From an uncultured Acetatifactor sp. (GTDB lineage Bacteria; Bacillota; Clostridia; Lachnospirales; Lachnospiraceae), in NCBI GenBank assembly GCA_947624245.1, contig CANQJL010000011.1, positions 19,107 to 83,106 on the forward strand: 64,000 bases of DNA, written 5' to 3'. A program made the position numbers and the translations under genes. The notes under the pieces were generated by a model. The model was given only the letters and a program-made list of their open reading frames with translations, was not told the DNA's origin and searched no databases. Shown one piece after another: positions 42,077 to 50,926 of the stretch (position 1 is its first letter; each line of letters starts with the position of its first letter).

Positions 42077-44908
42077 ATGGCGGAGAATATTTTTTCACCG
42101 GAAAAGTACGCCCAAAAGGCCAGAGAGGCGGTGGCGGAAGGAATTGTCATGCTGCGAAACGAAGACCATGTACTTCCTCTTGCCAAGGGCAGCAGGATCG
42201 CTCTTTTCGGCCGCAGCCAATTCCATTACTATAAGAGCGGAACAGGCTCCGGCGGTATGGTAAACACCGCATATGTGGTAGGAATCGCGGAGGCCCTGGA
42301 GAATTCTGAGGACTTTTTGCTGAACGGCTATGTGAGAGACCGTTACAGGGAATGGCTGAAGGATCACCCCTATGAAATGGGATCGGGCTGGGCTCAGGAG
42401 CCTTGGTTCCAGAAGGAAATGCCGCTGACCAAGGAATTCGTAGAGAAGGCGGCGGAGGATTCCGACACGGCTGTCATTATTATCGGAAGAACCGCGGGCG
42501 AGGACAAGGATAACATAGCGGCAGAAGGCAGCTACCTGTTGACGCAGGCGGAGGAGCAGATGCTTAAGACGGTGTGCGGCGTTTTCAAGCGCACGGTAGT
42601 GCTGCTGAATGTGGGAAATATTATCGACATGAGCTGGGTAGAAAAGTACGGGCCTTCCGCTGTGCTGTATGTGTGGCAGGGCGGTCAGGAAGGCGGGAAC
42701 GGTGTGCTTGACGTGCTGAGCGGCAGGGTTTCTCCCTCCGGCAGACTGACGGACACGATCGCGCGTGATCTCAGCGATTATCCGTCTGCGGAGTACTACG
42801 GAGATACCAGGCGGAATATTTACGCCGAAGACATATATGTGGGATATCGCTATTTCTCCACCTTTGCGCCGGAGAAGGTGCTGTACCCCTTCGGTTACGG
42901 GCTTTCCTACACTACGTTTACATACGATTCGGAAATGGCCGGCCTGCCGCCTGTCTTCTATTACGGAATCCCGCTCAATGTGAAGGATGCGAAGAACAGC
43001 ATCAAATTCCGGTTCCGTGTGAAGAATACAGGTGAGGTAAGCGGTAAAGAGGTGGTGCAGATCTACTGTGAGGCGCCGCAGGGCGTGCTGGGAAAGGCAG
43101 CCCGAATTCTCTGCGGCTTTGCAAAATCGGAGTCCCTTGCGCCCGGCCAGTGGCAGGAGATCACGGTGGGAGTCTCATGGAGAGATCTGGCGTCCTATGA
43201 CGATGCCGGTCTTACCGGTCACAAGTCCTGTTTTGTGCTGGAGGCCGGAGAATATCGGTTCTATGCGGGAGAAAATGTCAAAGATGCGGAGTTCGCAGGC
43301 AGTCTGACCCTGCGGGAGCTTGTAGTGGTGGAACAGCTGGAGGAGGCGTTGGCGCCGGTGACGGAGTTTCGCCATATGCGTCCGGGAGCGAGAAAAGAAA
43401 ACGACACCTATGTCATAGATTGGGAGAATACCGCTCTGCGCACCGTGGATCCGGCGGTAAGGCGGAAGGAGCGTATGCCAAAGGAGTACCCCTATACGGG
43501 CGATCTGGGCTATCGGCTGGTGGACGTGGTATTCGGAAGAGTGACGATGGGAGAATTCTTAGGCCAGCTGACGGATCAGGAGCTGTGCTGCGCCGTGCGC
43601 GGCGAGGGAATGTGCTCCCCCAAGGTAACGCCCGGCACTGCGGGAGCCTTCGGCGGCTTGACGGAGAGCCTGAAAGAATACGGTATTCCGGCCGGCTGCT
43701 GTGCGGACGGTCCCGCCGGAATCCGCATGGACTGCGGTACGAAAGCGTTTGCTCTGCCGAACGGCACTTGTCTTGCCTGCACCTTTAACGAGGAACTGGT
43801 TCGGGAGCTGTTTGAATGGGAGGGTCTGGAGCTGAGAAAGAACCGGATCGATACGCTGCTGGGGCCCGGAATGAATATTCACAGGCACCCCCTGAACGGC
43901 AGGAACTTTGAATATTTTTCCGAGGATCCTCTGTTGTCAGGTAAAATTGCCGCGGCGCAGCTAAAGGGTATGCATAAGTACGGCGTCACCGGCACCATCA
44001 AGCATTTTATCTGTAACAATCAGGAGAATCAGCGGTACTACGCCGAGGCGGTGGTCTCTGAGAGAGCGCTCAGAGAGATTTATCTGAAGGGCTTTGAAAT
44101 TGCAGTGAAAGAGGGCGGGGCCCGTTCCGTTATGTCCACCTACGGCCCTGTGAACGGTTTTTGGACGGCCAGCAGCTATGATCTGCTGACTACGATCCTG
44201 CGGAAGGAGTGGGGCTACACGGGCATCGTCATGAGCGACTGGTGGTCGATGGGCAACGAGGAAGGCGGAGAAGGCGCCATTCAGCACGCAAGCCCCATGG
44301 TCCGCAGTCAGAACGATCTGTATATGGTGGCGGAGGATGCCCTGGCCAATTCCAATCACGACGATCTGGAGGAAGGTCTCAGGACGGGAGCCGTGACAAG
44401 AGGGGAGCTTCAGCGCAGCGCGGCAAACATCTGCAATTTCCTGTTGGCTTCTCCCGCATGGCTGAGAATGCAGGGCGCAGAGACAGACCTTGACAGGGAG
44501 CTAAAACGCTATGTGGAAGAGGAAGAGAACGATGAGACCAGCGGACCTATGATTCCCGTAACTGTGGACGGGAGCGCCGAGGTTGACTGCTCCCTGATCG
44601 ATACCTCTATGGGAGCCAGCAATATTCTGCAGGTGAAGCTGAAGGAGAAGGGCCGTTATCGATTGGAGTTTTTCTGTCGGGTCTCCCCCGATACCGTCGC
44701 CGTGGCGCAGCTTCCTCTTTCCATTTTTGACGACAGGCTGTTGGTGAAGACCATATCGTTGGTGGGCTCGGACACGGAGTGGAAAAAGCAGGTGGTGGAA
44801 TTTTCCGGACCCATCATGAAATACAATTTCTACATAAAGCTGTATTTCGGACAGAGCGGTATGGAAATCAAGGATTTCCGCATCATCATGACCGAGTCCG
44901 TGGAGTGA
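42077..44908 (+). CDS. GH3 glycosidase with permuted domain order and extra C-terminal domain
   Basis: 943 residues. The domain usually found at the C-terminus of GH3 comes first (EGIVMLRNEDHVLPLAKGSR; GYRYFSTFAPEKVLYPFGYG). A fibronectin-III-like domain follows (GEVSGKEVVQIYCEAP), and then the (alpha/beta)8 barrel (GCCADGPAGIRMDCG; GPGMNIHRHPLNGRNFEYFS; 'IKHFICNNQENQR') with nucleophile Asp721 in GIVMSDWW. This swapped order is known from Ruminococcus albus and Butyrivibrio beta-glucosidases. About 120 further residues form a beta-sandwich, possibly for binding. There is no signal peptide, so it acts on imported oligosaccharides. Beta-glucosidase or beta-xylosidase activity is likely. Its 3' end overlaps the convergent nucleotidase gene by 23 bases. 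Confidence 0.92.
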   Translation: MAENIFSPEKYAQKAREAVAEGIVMLRNEDHVLPLAKGSRIALFGRSQFHYYKSGTGSGGMVNTAYVVGIAEALENSEDFLLNGYVRDRYREWLKDHPYEMGSGWAQEPWFQKEMPLTKEFVEKAAEDSDTAVIIIGRTAGEDKDNIAAEGSYLLTQAEEQMLKTVCGVFKRTVVLLNVGNIIDMSWVEKYGPSAVLYVWQGGQEGGNGVLDVLSGRVSPSGRLTDTIARDLSDYPSAEYYGDTRRNIYAEDIYVGYRYFSTFAPEKVLYPFGYGLSYTTFTYDSEMAGLPPVFYYGIPLNVKDAKNSIKFRFRVKNTGEVSGKEVVQIYCEAPQGVLGKAARILCGFAKSESLAPGQWQEITVGVSWRDLASYDDAGLTGHKSCFVLEAGEYRFYAGENVKDAEFAGSLTLRELVVVEQLEEALAPVTEFRHMRPGARKENDTYVIDWENTALRTVDPAVRRKERMPKEYPYTGDLGYRLVDVVFGRVTMGEFLGQLTDQELCCAVRGEGMCSPKVTPGTAGAFGGLTESLKEYGIPAGCCADGPAGIRMDCGTKAFALPNGTCLACTFNEELVRELFEWEGLELRKNRIDTLLGPGMNIHRHPLNGRNFEYFSEDPLLSGKIAAAQLKGMHKYGVTGTIKHFICNNQENQRYYAEAVVSERALREIYLKGFEIAVKEGGARSVMSTYGPVNGFWTASSYDLLTTILRKEWGYTGIVMSDWWSMGNEEGGEGAIQHASPMVRSQNDLYMVAEDALANSNHDDLEEGLRTGAVTRGELQRSAANICNFLLASPAWLRMQGAETDLDRELKRYVEEEENDETSGPMIPVTVDGSAEVDCSLIDTSMGASNILQVKLKEKGRYRLEFFCRVSPDTVAVAQLPLSIFDDRLLVKTISLVGSDTEWKKQVVEFSGPIMKYNFYIKLYFGQSGMEIKDFRIIMTESVE

Positions 44909-46865
44909 ACAGCTTTTTGAGGAGCTTTACAACAAGCAGGATAAGCCCGATCAGGACGGCCAGCAGCAGGATGACGACCAACACAATGATCACAGCGTAT
45001 TTGTTGGGATTTTTTACAAGATCCCAGATAGAGGTGCTGTCCTCTATGACCTTACGGTCATGGGCGGAAGCGTAATATTGCGGGATATTTGCTATGCCGT
45101 CTTTGTCTGTGTCGGGAAAGCTCAGCATATATTCCGCTACGGCGGCCCATGCCTTGATTTCCTCGCCGTCGGAGGTGATGATGGCATCTTCGATATTCTC
45201 TATGGGAGTGCCGTCCTCGAACTTGGGCTGCACCGAAAGAATACCGTAGGACACGTCGGTGACGGCCCCCAGCATCTGACCGCTGTAGAGGTCGCACACC
45301 ACTCGGTAGAGCTTATCGTCTTCAAGCTCTACTCGATTTCCCTCATCGTCGGTGAGATAGCAGTCCGTCACCTTGTTCAGGATCATTCGGTGGGGATTGA
45401 ACGAATAATTCATTCCGCTGGTATAAAGCCTTGCGGAGTGCATCAGCTCCGAAACGGATGCGTCTATCTCCGCACCGATCTTCAGCTCTCTGCCGGTCAG
45501 CCAGATGCTGATCAGGGGATAACCCGGCACGCCGTCCGCGCCGATTCCCAGAGAGTAGGAATTGAACACATCGGTGACGGTGATGTCGCCGACGGCGAAG
45601 GTATCCCGAACGCAGCCGGAAGGGACAATACTCACGTCCACGGGATGCCCGTCAAAATCGTCAGCGGATTCTACCGCGTAGGCAAAGGCATCGCTTAAAA
45701 TGCAGCCCAGATTATATTCTCCCGCCTTGTCATATAGCATATCCGGAGTGGCGAAGACAATATCGTTCTGCGCCAGCGTCTGATCCGCCTTCCAGCCGTA
45801 TCGGGACAGGTACGTCTCGTCCACAATATCCATGAATTGGCCGATCTTCTCCTGAGTAGCTGCGTCCTGAGGAATATCCGGTGTAATGGGAATCAGCTCA
45901 TATTCGTCTATGGTCCATCTGCCGTTTTGATCCTGCGACAGGGACATGCTTCCCAGGTTCTTGCCGTACTCCCCGCAGGATACGATATAGGTATTGCCGC
46001 AGACAATGGGTTCGCTCAGGGTGGTGTGGGTATGGCCGCTGATGATTACGTCTATCTCCGGCACATTTTTTGCGAGAATCTCGTCCTCGGATTTTGCGGG
46101 GTCGGGATCGGTGCCGCTGTGAGAGACGCAGACGATCATGTCTACATCTTCCTTCTCCCGAATCGTTTGAACGGTGTCCGCAGCGGCTTCGGATATATCC
46201 CGAAATTTCAGCACACAGGTGGGAGCGCATTCCAGAGAATCCTGTCCGAATACGCCCAGCACGGCAATCCTGACGTCGCCCTTTGTGACGACGGTGTAGT
46301 CCTTCATGCCGTAGGCTTCAAAGGCGTCTTTCAACAGCTGCTGGTCCTGCGTCAGTCCCTCCGCCTCCATAGCGGCCCAGTCAATATTGCAAAGCACCAT
46401 TGCGGGGACGGGATCGCCGCTTTCCCGCGCAGCCTGAAGCGCCCCTGCAAGGCCGGCGGAGCGATAGTCGAACTCATGGTTTCCGAGGGTGGTCACATCA
46501 CAGCCCAGCGCGCCCAGCATACGAAGCTCCGGAGCGTCGGTGGCATAAATTGTCTGTACCAGAGTTCCCATGGAGAAATCTCCCGCGTCCAGTATCAGGG
46601 TGTCAGGATTATCCTCTTTTGCCTGCTTTATTAAGGTCTTGATCCGCGCAAAGCCGCCGCGGGTGGCGTTTTCGCCGTCAAGGACCGTGAGAAAGCTGTC
46701 CAGATGAGAGTGGGTGTCGTGGGTAAACAGAAGGTCCAACTGCTTCGCATCGGCGGAAGACGTTTCTGCCGCCAGAGCTTCCGGAGCCGGAAAAACAGAC
46801 ATCAGGAAGACAAACGCAAGAAGCAGCGCCATCGGAGTCACAAGGTGTTTCATGAACTGTTTCAT
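44886..46865 (-). CDS. Membrane-anchored 5'-nucleotidase / 2',3'-cyclic phosphodiesterase family protein
   Basis: About 659 residues from the ATG at 46865; an in-frame TTG at 46892 has no ribosome site. A signal peptide (LVTPMALLLAFVFLMSVFPA) is followed by a calcineurin-like domain with metal ligands in 'LLFTHDTHSHLDSF', 'LILDAGDFSMG', 'TLGNHEFDY' and 'VIISGHTHTTL'. The 5'-nucleotidase C-terminal domain begins near 'YNLGCILSDAFAYAVES'. A final hydrophobic helix (YAVIIVLVVILLLAVLIGLI) and a basic tail anchor the enzyme to the membrane with the catalytic part outside. It probably salvages extracellular nucleotides by dephosphorylation. Confidence 0.92.
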   Translation of the reverse strand: MKQFMKHLVTPMALLLAFVFLMSVFPAPEALAAETSSADAKQLDLLFTHDTHSHLDSFLTVLDGENATRGGFARIKTLIKQAKEDNPDTLILDAGDFSMGTLVQTIYATDAPELRMLGALGCDVTTLGNHEFDYRSAGLAGALQAARESGDPVPAMVLCNIDWAAMEAEGLTQDQQLLKDAFEAYGMKDYTVVTKGDVRIAVLGVFGQDSLECAPTCVLKFRDISEAAADTVQTIREKEDVDMIVCVSHSGTDPDPAKSEDEILAKNVPEIDVIISGHTHTTLSEPIVCGNTYIVSCGEYGKNLGSMSLSQDQNGRWTIDEYELIPITPDIPQDAATQEKIGQFMDIVDETYLSRYGWKADQTLAQNDIVFATPDMLYDKAGEYNLGCILSDAFAYAVESADDFDGHPVDVSIVPSGCVRDTFAVGDITVTDVFNSYSLGIGADGVPGYPLISIWLTGRELKIGAEIDASVSELMHSARLYTSGMNYSFNPHRMILNKVTDCYLTDDEGNRVELEDDKLYRVVCDLYSGQMLGAVTDVSYGILSVQPKFEDGTPIENIEDAIITSDGEEIKAWAAVAEYMLSFPDTDKDGIANIPQYYASAHDRKVIEDSTSIWDLVKNPNKYAVIIVLVVILLLAVLIGLILLVVKLLKKLFTPRTRS

Positions 46866-46921
46866 AGGAATCGACGCAATCCTTTCACTCAATATTTCGT
46901 ATTACAATCTGTGTCATTCAG

Positions 46922-46950
46922 ATTTTAACACGGAATCTGCAGATATGCAA
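46922..46950 (-). promoter_or_regulatory. Promoter of the 5'-nucleotidase gene
   Basis: On the minus strand, TTGCAT (46950-46945) and TAAAAT (46927-46922) are 17 bases apart, about 57 bases before the ATG. It is divergent from the GH3 promoter next to it. Confidence 0.5.
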
Positions 46951-46980
46951 TGGCGGGGAGAGTAAGAGGGTATATTATGG

Positions 46981-47009
46981 TTGAAGTCCATAGAAAATTA
47001 TACTAAAAT
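46981..47009 (+). promoter_or_regulatory. Promoter of the second GH3 gene
   Basis: TTGAAG (46981-46986) and TAAAAT (47004-47009) are 17 bases apart, 38 bases before the start at 47047. Confidence 0.5.
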
Positions 47010-47046
47010 AGACATGATAAAATGAAGAAAGGCACAGGTACGGAAT

Positions 47047-49473
47047 ATGGACAGATGGGCGAGAGCAATGTATCAGCCGTCTCTTCCCATGGGAAAGGAC
47101 GGCAGCAGGGTCACGGCGAGTAAAGAGCATATCCTGCTTTCCAAGGAAGCAGCTAAAGAGGGAATGGTCCTGTTAAAGAACGAGGGACAGGTGCTGCCCT
47201 TAAAAAAGGGAAGCAGGGTCGCGCTGTTCGGCAAAGGGACCTTTGACTATGTGAAAGGCGGCGGCGGAAGCGGCGATGTGACGGTGGCTTATGCCCGCAG
47301 TCTCTATGACGGCTTGAAGGAGCTGTCCGAGGACGTCAGCATTTTTGAGGAGCTGGCTGATTTCTACAGGAAGAACGTGGAGGACCAGAGAGCCCAAGGC
47401 AGGGTGCCCGGCATGACCGTGGAGCCGCAGGTGCCTGAGGAGCTTTTGAAAAGAGCGAGAGCTTTTACCGACACTGCTGTCATAAGTATTTGCAGATTTT
47501 CCGGAGAGGGCTGGGACAGGACTGTGGCAGCACCCGAGAAGAAAAGCGCGGAAGCGGCGGGGAATCCGGCGGATATGGATATCACGGATATTGCGGCAGG
47601 AATCTTTGAGGACGGAGATTTCTATCTGAGCCATGCGGAAGCGGCCATGATAGAAGCCGTGAAGGCGGCCTTTGACAAAGTGATCGTGGTGATGAATGTG
47701 GGCGGTATGGCAGCCACGGACTGGTTTCGGAAGGACGGGCGCATTCAGGCCGTGCTGATGGCATGGCAGGGCGGCATCGAGGGCGGACTGGCGGCGGCAG
47801 AGCTTCTCACAGGCCGCGGAAATCCCTGCGGCAAGTTGTCCGATACCTTTGCGGCGCGGCTGGAGGATTATCCCTCTACGGCCGGCTTCCACGAATCGGA
47901 GCAGTATGTGGATTACACGGAAGACATCTATGTGGGCTACCGCTATTTTGAGACGATTCCGGCAGCCTCGGATAAAGTAAATTATCCCTTTGGATTCGGT
48001 CTTTCCTATACGAGCTTTTCCCTGTCCATGCCCTTGGTGGAGCGCCAGGGGGACGACCTGCGGGTCAGCGTCGATGTGTGCAATACCGGCGATATGGCGG
48101 GAAAGGAAGTGGTTCAGGTATACTACAGCGCGCCTCAGGGGAAGCTGGGCAAACCGGCCAGAGAGCTGGCGGCGTTTCAAAAGACCAGACTGCTTCGGCC
48201 CGGCGAGACCCAGACCGTATTCATGCGGTTCAAAGTCACCGATATGGCGTCCTACGACGATCTGGGAAAGGTGGCAAAGTCCGCCTATGTTCTGGAAAAG
48301 GGAGAATATAGATTTTATGTGGGAACTTCCGTCAGAGATACCGTGGAGGACAACTATGTTCTTGTGCAGGAGGAAGACAGGATCGTGCGTCAGCTCTCGG
48401 CCAAAATGACGCCCGCCCTGCTGCGGGCCAGACTGCGCTCCGACGGCCAAACGGAGGAACTTCCCCTCGGAGAGCCTTATGACACGGACGCAAATGTGCT
48501 GGCGCGCATGTCAGAGGAGGCGGCGGACGGCGTGATCCCTGTCATCAAAGCCCGCAGCGAATGGAGATGGGACAGAGTAAAAGAGGGCGCCCACAGTCTT
48601 CGGGAGGTGGCGGAAGGCGCCGTGACAATGGAGGAATTCTTGGCACAGCTCAGTGACAGAGAGCTGGCGGAGCTGCTGGGCGGACAGCCCAACACAGGTG
48701 TGGCGAATACCTTCGGTATCGGCAATCTGCCTGAGTACGGAGTGCCGAATATCATGACGGCGGACGGTCCTGCCGGCTTGCGGATTGATTCCAGATGCGG
48801 CGTCTGCACCACGGCATGGCCCTGTGCCACTCTGCTGGCATGTACCTGGAATCCGGAAATCGTGGAAGCAGTGGGCAGAGCAGGCGGCATGGAGGTAAAG
48901 GAAAACAATATCGGCCTGTGGCTGACTCCCGCCGTCAATATTCACAGAAGCCCCCTCTGCGGCAGAAATTTTGAGTATTATTCCGAGGATCCCTATCTCA
49001 CAGGAAAGCTGGCAGCAGCTATGGTCAAAGGGATCCAGAGCAATCATGTGGCCGCTGCGGTGAAGCATTTTGCCCTGAACAACAAGGAGACCAATCGCAG
49101 AAACAGCGATTCCAGAGCATCGGAGAGGGCGATCAGAGAAATCTATCTGCGCGGGTTTGAGATCATTGTAAAAGAGGCAAAGCCATGGTGCATCATGTCT
49201 TCCTACAATATTATCAACGGCCACAGAGCGTCGGAGAACAGAGAGCTTCTGGAGGATATCCTGCGGGGCGAGTGGGGATTCGACGGCATGGTGACTACCG
49301 ACTGGTGGACCTTCGGCGAACACTATAAGGAGACGAAGGCGGGCGATGACGTGAAGATGGGCTGCGGCTTCCCCGACAGACTGATGGAAGCGCTGGAGAA
49401 GGGCGCCGTCACGCGCGATGAGATGGCAGTCTGCGCAGGGAGGATTCTTGAGCTGATACTGAGAATAGACTGA
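47047..49473 (+). CDS. GH3 glycosidase with permuted domain order
   Basis: 808 residues. Like the gene at 42077, the alpha/beta-sandwich domain comes first (EGMVLLKNEGQVLPLKKGSR; GYRYFETIPAASDKVNYPFG), then an FnIII-like domain (MAGKEVVQVYYSAPQGKLGK), then the barrel (TADGPAGLRIDSRCGV; TPAVNIHRSPLCGRNFEYYS; AVKHFALNNKETNRR) with nucleophile Asp752 in GMVTTDWW. It lacks the extra C-terminal domain of the other copy. No export signal is seen. It is probably a cytoplasmic beta-glucosidase or beta-xylosidase. The two GH3 genes are diverged enough to suggest different substrates rather than a recent duplication. Confidence 0.92.
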   Translation: MDRWARAMYQPSLPMGKDGSRVTASKEHILLSKEAAKEGMVLLKNEGQVLPLKKGSRVALFGKGTFDYVKGGGGSGDVTVAYARSLYDGLKELSEDVSIFEELADFYRKNVEDQRAQGRVPGMTVEPQVPEELLKRARAFTDTAVISICRFSGEGWDRTVAAPEKKSAEAAGNPADMDITDIAAGIFEDGDFYLSHAEAAMIEAVKAAFDKVIVVMNVGGMAATDWFRKDGRIQAVLMAWQGGIEGGLAAAELLTGRGNPCGKLSDTFAARLEDYPSTAGFHESEQYVDYTEDIYVGYRYFETIPAASDKVNYPFGFGLSYTSFSLSMPLVERQGDDLRVSVDVCNTGDMAGKEVVQVYYSAPQGKLGKPARELAAFQKTRLLRPGETQTVFMRFKVTDMASYDDLGKVAKSAYVLEKGEYRFYVGTSVRDTVEDNYVLVQEEDRIVRQLSAKMTPALLRARLRSDGQTEELPLGEPYDTDANVLARMSEEAADGVIPVIKARSEWRWDRVKEGAHSLREVAEGAVTMEEFLAQLSDRELAELLGGQPNTGVANTFGIGNLPEYGVPNIMTADGPAGLRIDSRCGVCTTAWPCATLLACTWNPEIVEAVGRAGGMEVKENNIGLWLTPAVNIHRSPLCGRNFEYYSEDPYLTGKLAAAMVKGIQSNHVAAAVKHFALNNKETNRRNSDSRASERAIREIYLRGFEIIVKEAKPWCIMSSYNIINGHRASENRELLEDILRGEWGFDGMVTTDWWTFGEHYKETKAGDDVKMGCGFPDRLMEALEKGAVTRDEMAVCAGRILELILRID

Positions 49474-49504
49474 TGCTGCAAAACGCACTTGGAAAGGTTT
49501 TGTT

Positions 49505-50926
49505 ATGGGCAGAAGAACGGACAATGAGATGGAGCAGATCCATAAGGGATTGGAGGATTTTCTCCAGAAGGAGCTTCAGCTCTATCAGATAGAAGAAGAG
49601 AAAAAGCGGGACACCATCGATGAAAGTATGATCTTCAGCAGACCCGCGGCGACTGAGGAAGAGGATCGCAGATATGTCCGCAGGCCTGCAGCACCTGAGG
49701 AAGAGGCCCGCAGATATGCCCGCAGGCCCGTCCGCACTGCGGCGTCTGAGGCGCAGGATTTCGGGCCCCGCAGGTCGGGGAAGGCTGGATCGGACAGAGT
49801 CCGGTCTGACAGGAATGAATCAGACCGCAGGCAGCAAGACAGAACAAAAAGGCGTGCGGAAAAAAAGCAGACGGAAGAGAGGAAGACCAAAAAGAAGGAT
49901 TCCGGCAGCAAGAAATCCCGAGACAGCAAGTCAAAAAACAGCAAGTCGAAAAATAAGAGGTCGGAAAAAGACGAATCGGGAAAGAAAAAGTTCAGCTTCC
50001 GGAAATTTTTGCTGACGGCCGCGCTTTTGGCGGCGCTTGCCGTCTTTGGTCTGTATCTGCTGGTGGGAGCACTGTATAGTAAACTCAATTATGTAAAAAT
50101 TGAATCCGTGGCCAGTCAGCCCATGCAGGAGGACGGCGTGATCAACATTCTTCTGATTGGCAACGATTCCCGCATGAACGGAGAGGACGGGCGTTCCGAC
50201 GCCATGATACTGCTCTCTGTCAGCAAGAAGACCAAAACGATCTACATGACGTCCCTGCTTCGAGATATGTATGTGGAGATACCGGGACACGGCGGCAACA
50301 GACTGAACGCGGCGTATTCCTACGGCGGCGCCGAACTGCTGATGGAGACCATAGAGCAGAATTTCGACATTTCGGTCAACCGCTATATGCTGGTGAACTT
50401 TGAGGCCTTTGCAAATCTCGTGGAATCGACGGGCGGAGTGGATCTCGAGCTTACCCGCGAGGAGATAGAGTATGTGAACGGGTATCTGGTGGAATACAAC
50501 ATGCTCACCAACAGACCGCAGGGAACGGACAACATGGATCCTGCGCAGGAAGGAATGGTGCATCTGAACGGTCCGCAGGCGCTGGCCTACTGCCGGAACC
50601 GATATATCGGAACGGACTTCGGACGCACCGAGCGTCAGAGAAAGGTGCTGACGGAGGTGATCAAGAAGCTGCCGAAAGCGCTGCTCACCAATTCCGGCAG
50701 TCTGTTGGACGGATTGCTGCCCAATCTGACGACCAACCTGACAAAGAACGAATGCTTTTTGCTGAGCTTGTCGGGAATGCGGTATTTGACCTACGACATT
50801 GTGTCCGACAGCATTCCTCAGCCCGGCACCTACACGGGTGCCGTTATCCGCAAGATGGACGTGCTGCAGGTGGATTTTGAGGCAAACATCAAATATTTAA
50901 AAGAGAAATTGTATGGAGAAAAGTGA
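49505..50926 (+). CDS. LytR-CpsA-Psr (LCP) family wall-polymer ligase with long charged cytoplasmic region
   Basis: 473 residues. The first ~160 are extremely rich in Arg, Lys, Glu and Ser and contain a 14-residue tandem repeat. A single transmembrane helix (~166-189, FLLTAALLAALAVFGLYLLV) follows, and the LCP domain begins near residue 212 (INILLIGNDSR; 'DAMILLSVSKKTKTIYMTSL'; 'LRDMYVEIPGHGGNRLNAAY'; 'VNFEAFANLVESTGGVDLEL'). The conserved Arg and Asp residues that bind the polyprenyl pyrophosphate are present. LCP enzymes attach teichoic acids or capsule polymers to peptidoglycan outside the membrane. Its stop overlaps the galactokinase start (TGATG), implying coupled translation. Confidence 0.93.
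   Translation: MGRRTDNEMEQIHKGLEDFLQKELQLYQIEEEKKRDTIDESMIFSRPAATEEEDRRYVRRPAAPEEEARRYARRPVRTAASEAQDFGPRRSGKAGSDRVRSDRNESDRRQQDRTKRRAEKKQTEERKTKKKDSGSKKSRDSKSKNSKSKNKRSEKDESGKKKFSFRKFLLTAALLAALAVFGLYLLVGALYSKLNYVKIESVASQPMQEDGVINILLIGNDSRMNGEDGRSDAMILLSVSKKTKTIYMTSLLRDMYVEIPGHGGNRLNAAYSYGGAELLMETIEQNFDISVNRYMLVNFEAFANLVESTGGVDLELTREEIEYVNGYLVEYNMLTNRPQGTDNMDPAQEGMVHLNGPQALAYCRNRYIGTDFGRTERQRKVLTEVIKKLPKALLTNSGSLLDGLLPNLTTNLTKNECFLLSLSGMRYLTYDIVSDSIPQPGTYTGAVIRKMDVLQVDFEANIKYLKEKLYGEK
49640..49723 (+). repeat. Two 42-bp tandem repeats inside the LCP gene
   Basis: Units 49640-49681 and 49682-49723 encode RPAATEEEDRRYVR and RPAAPEEEARRYAR, and a degenerate third unit begins at 49724 with RPVR. 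The repeat lies in the charged cytoplasmic region and could vary in copy number between strains. Confidence 0.8.
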
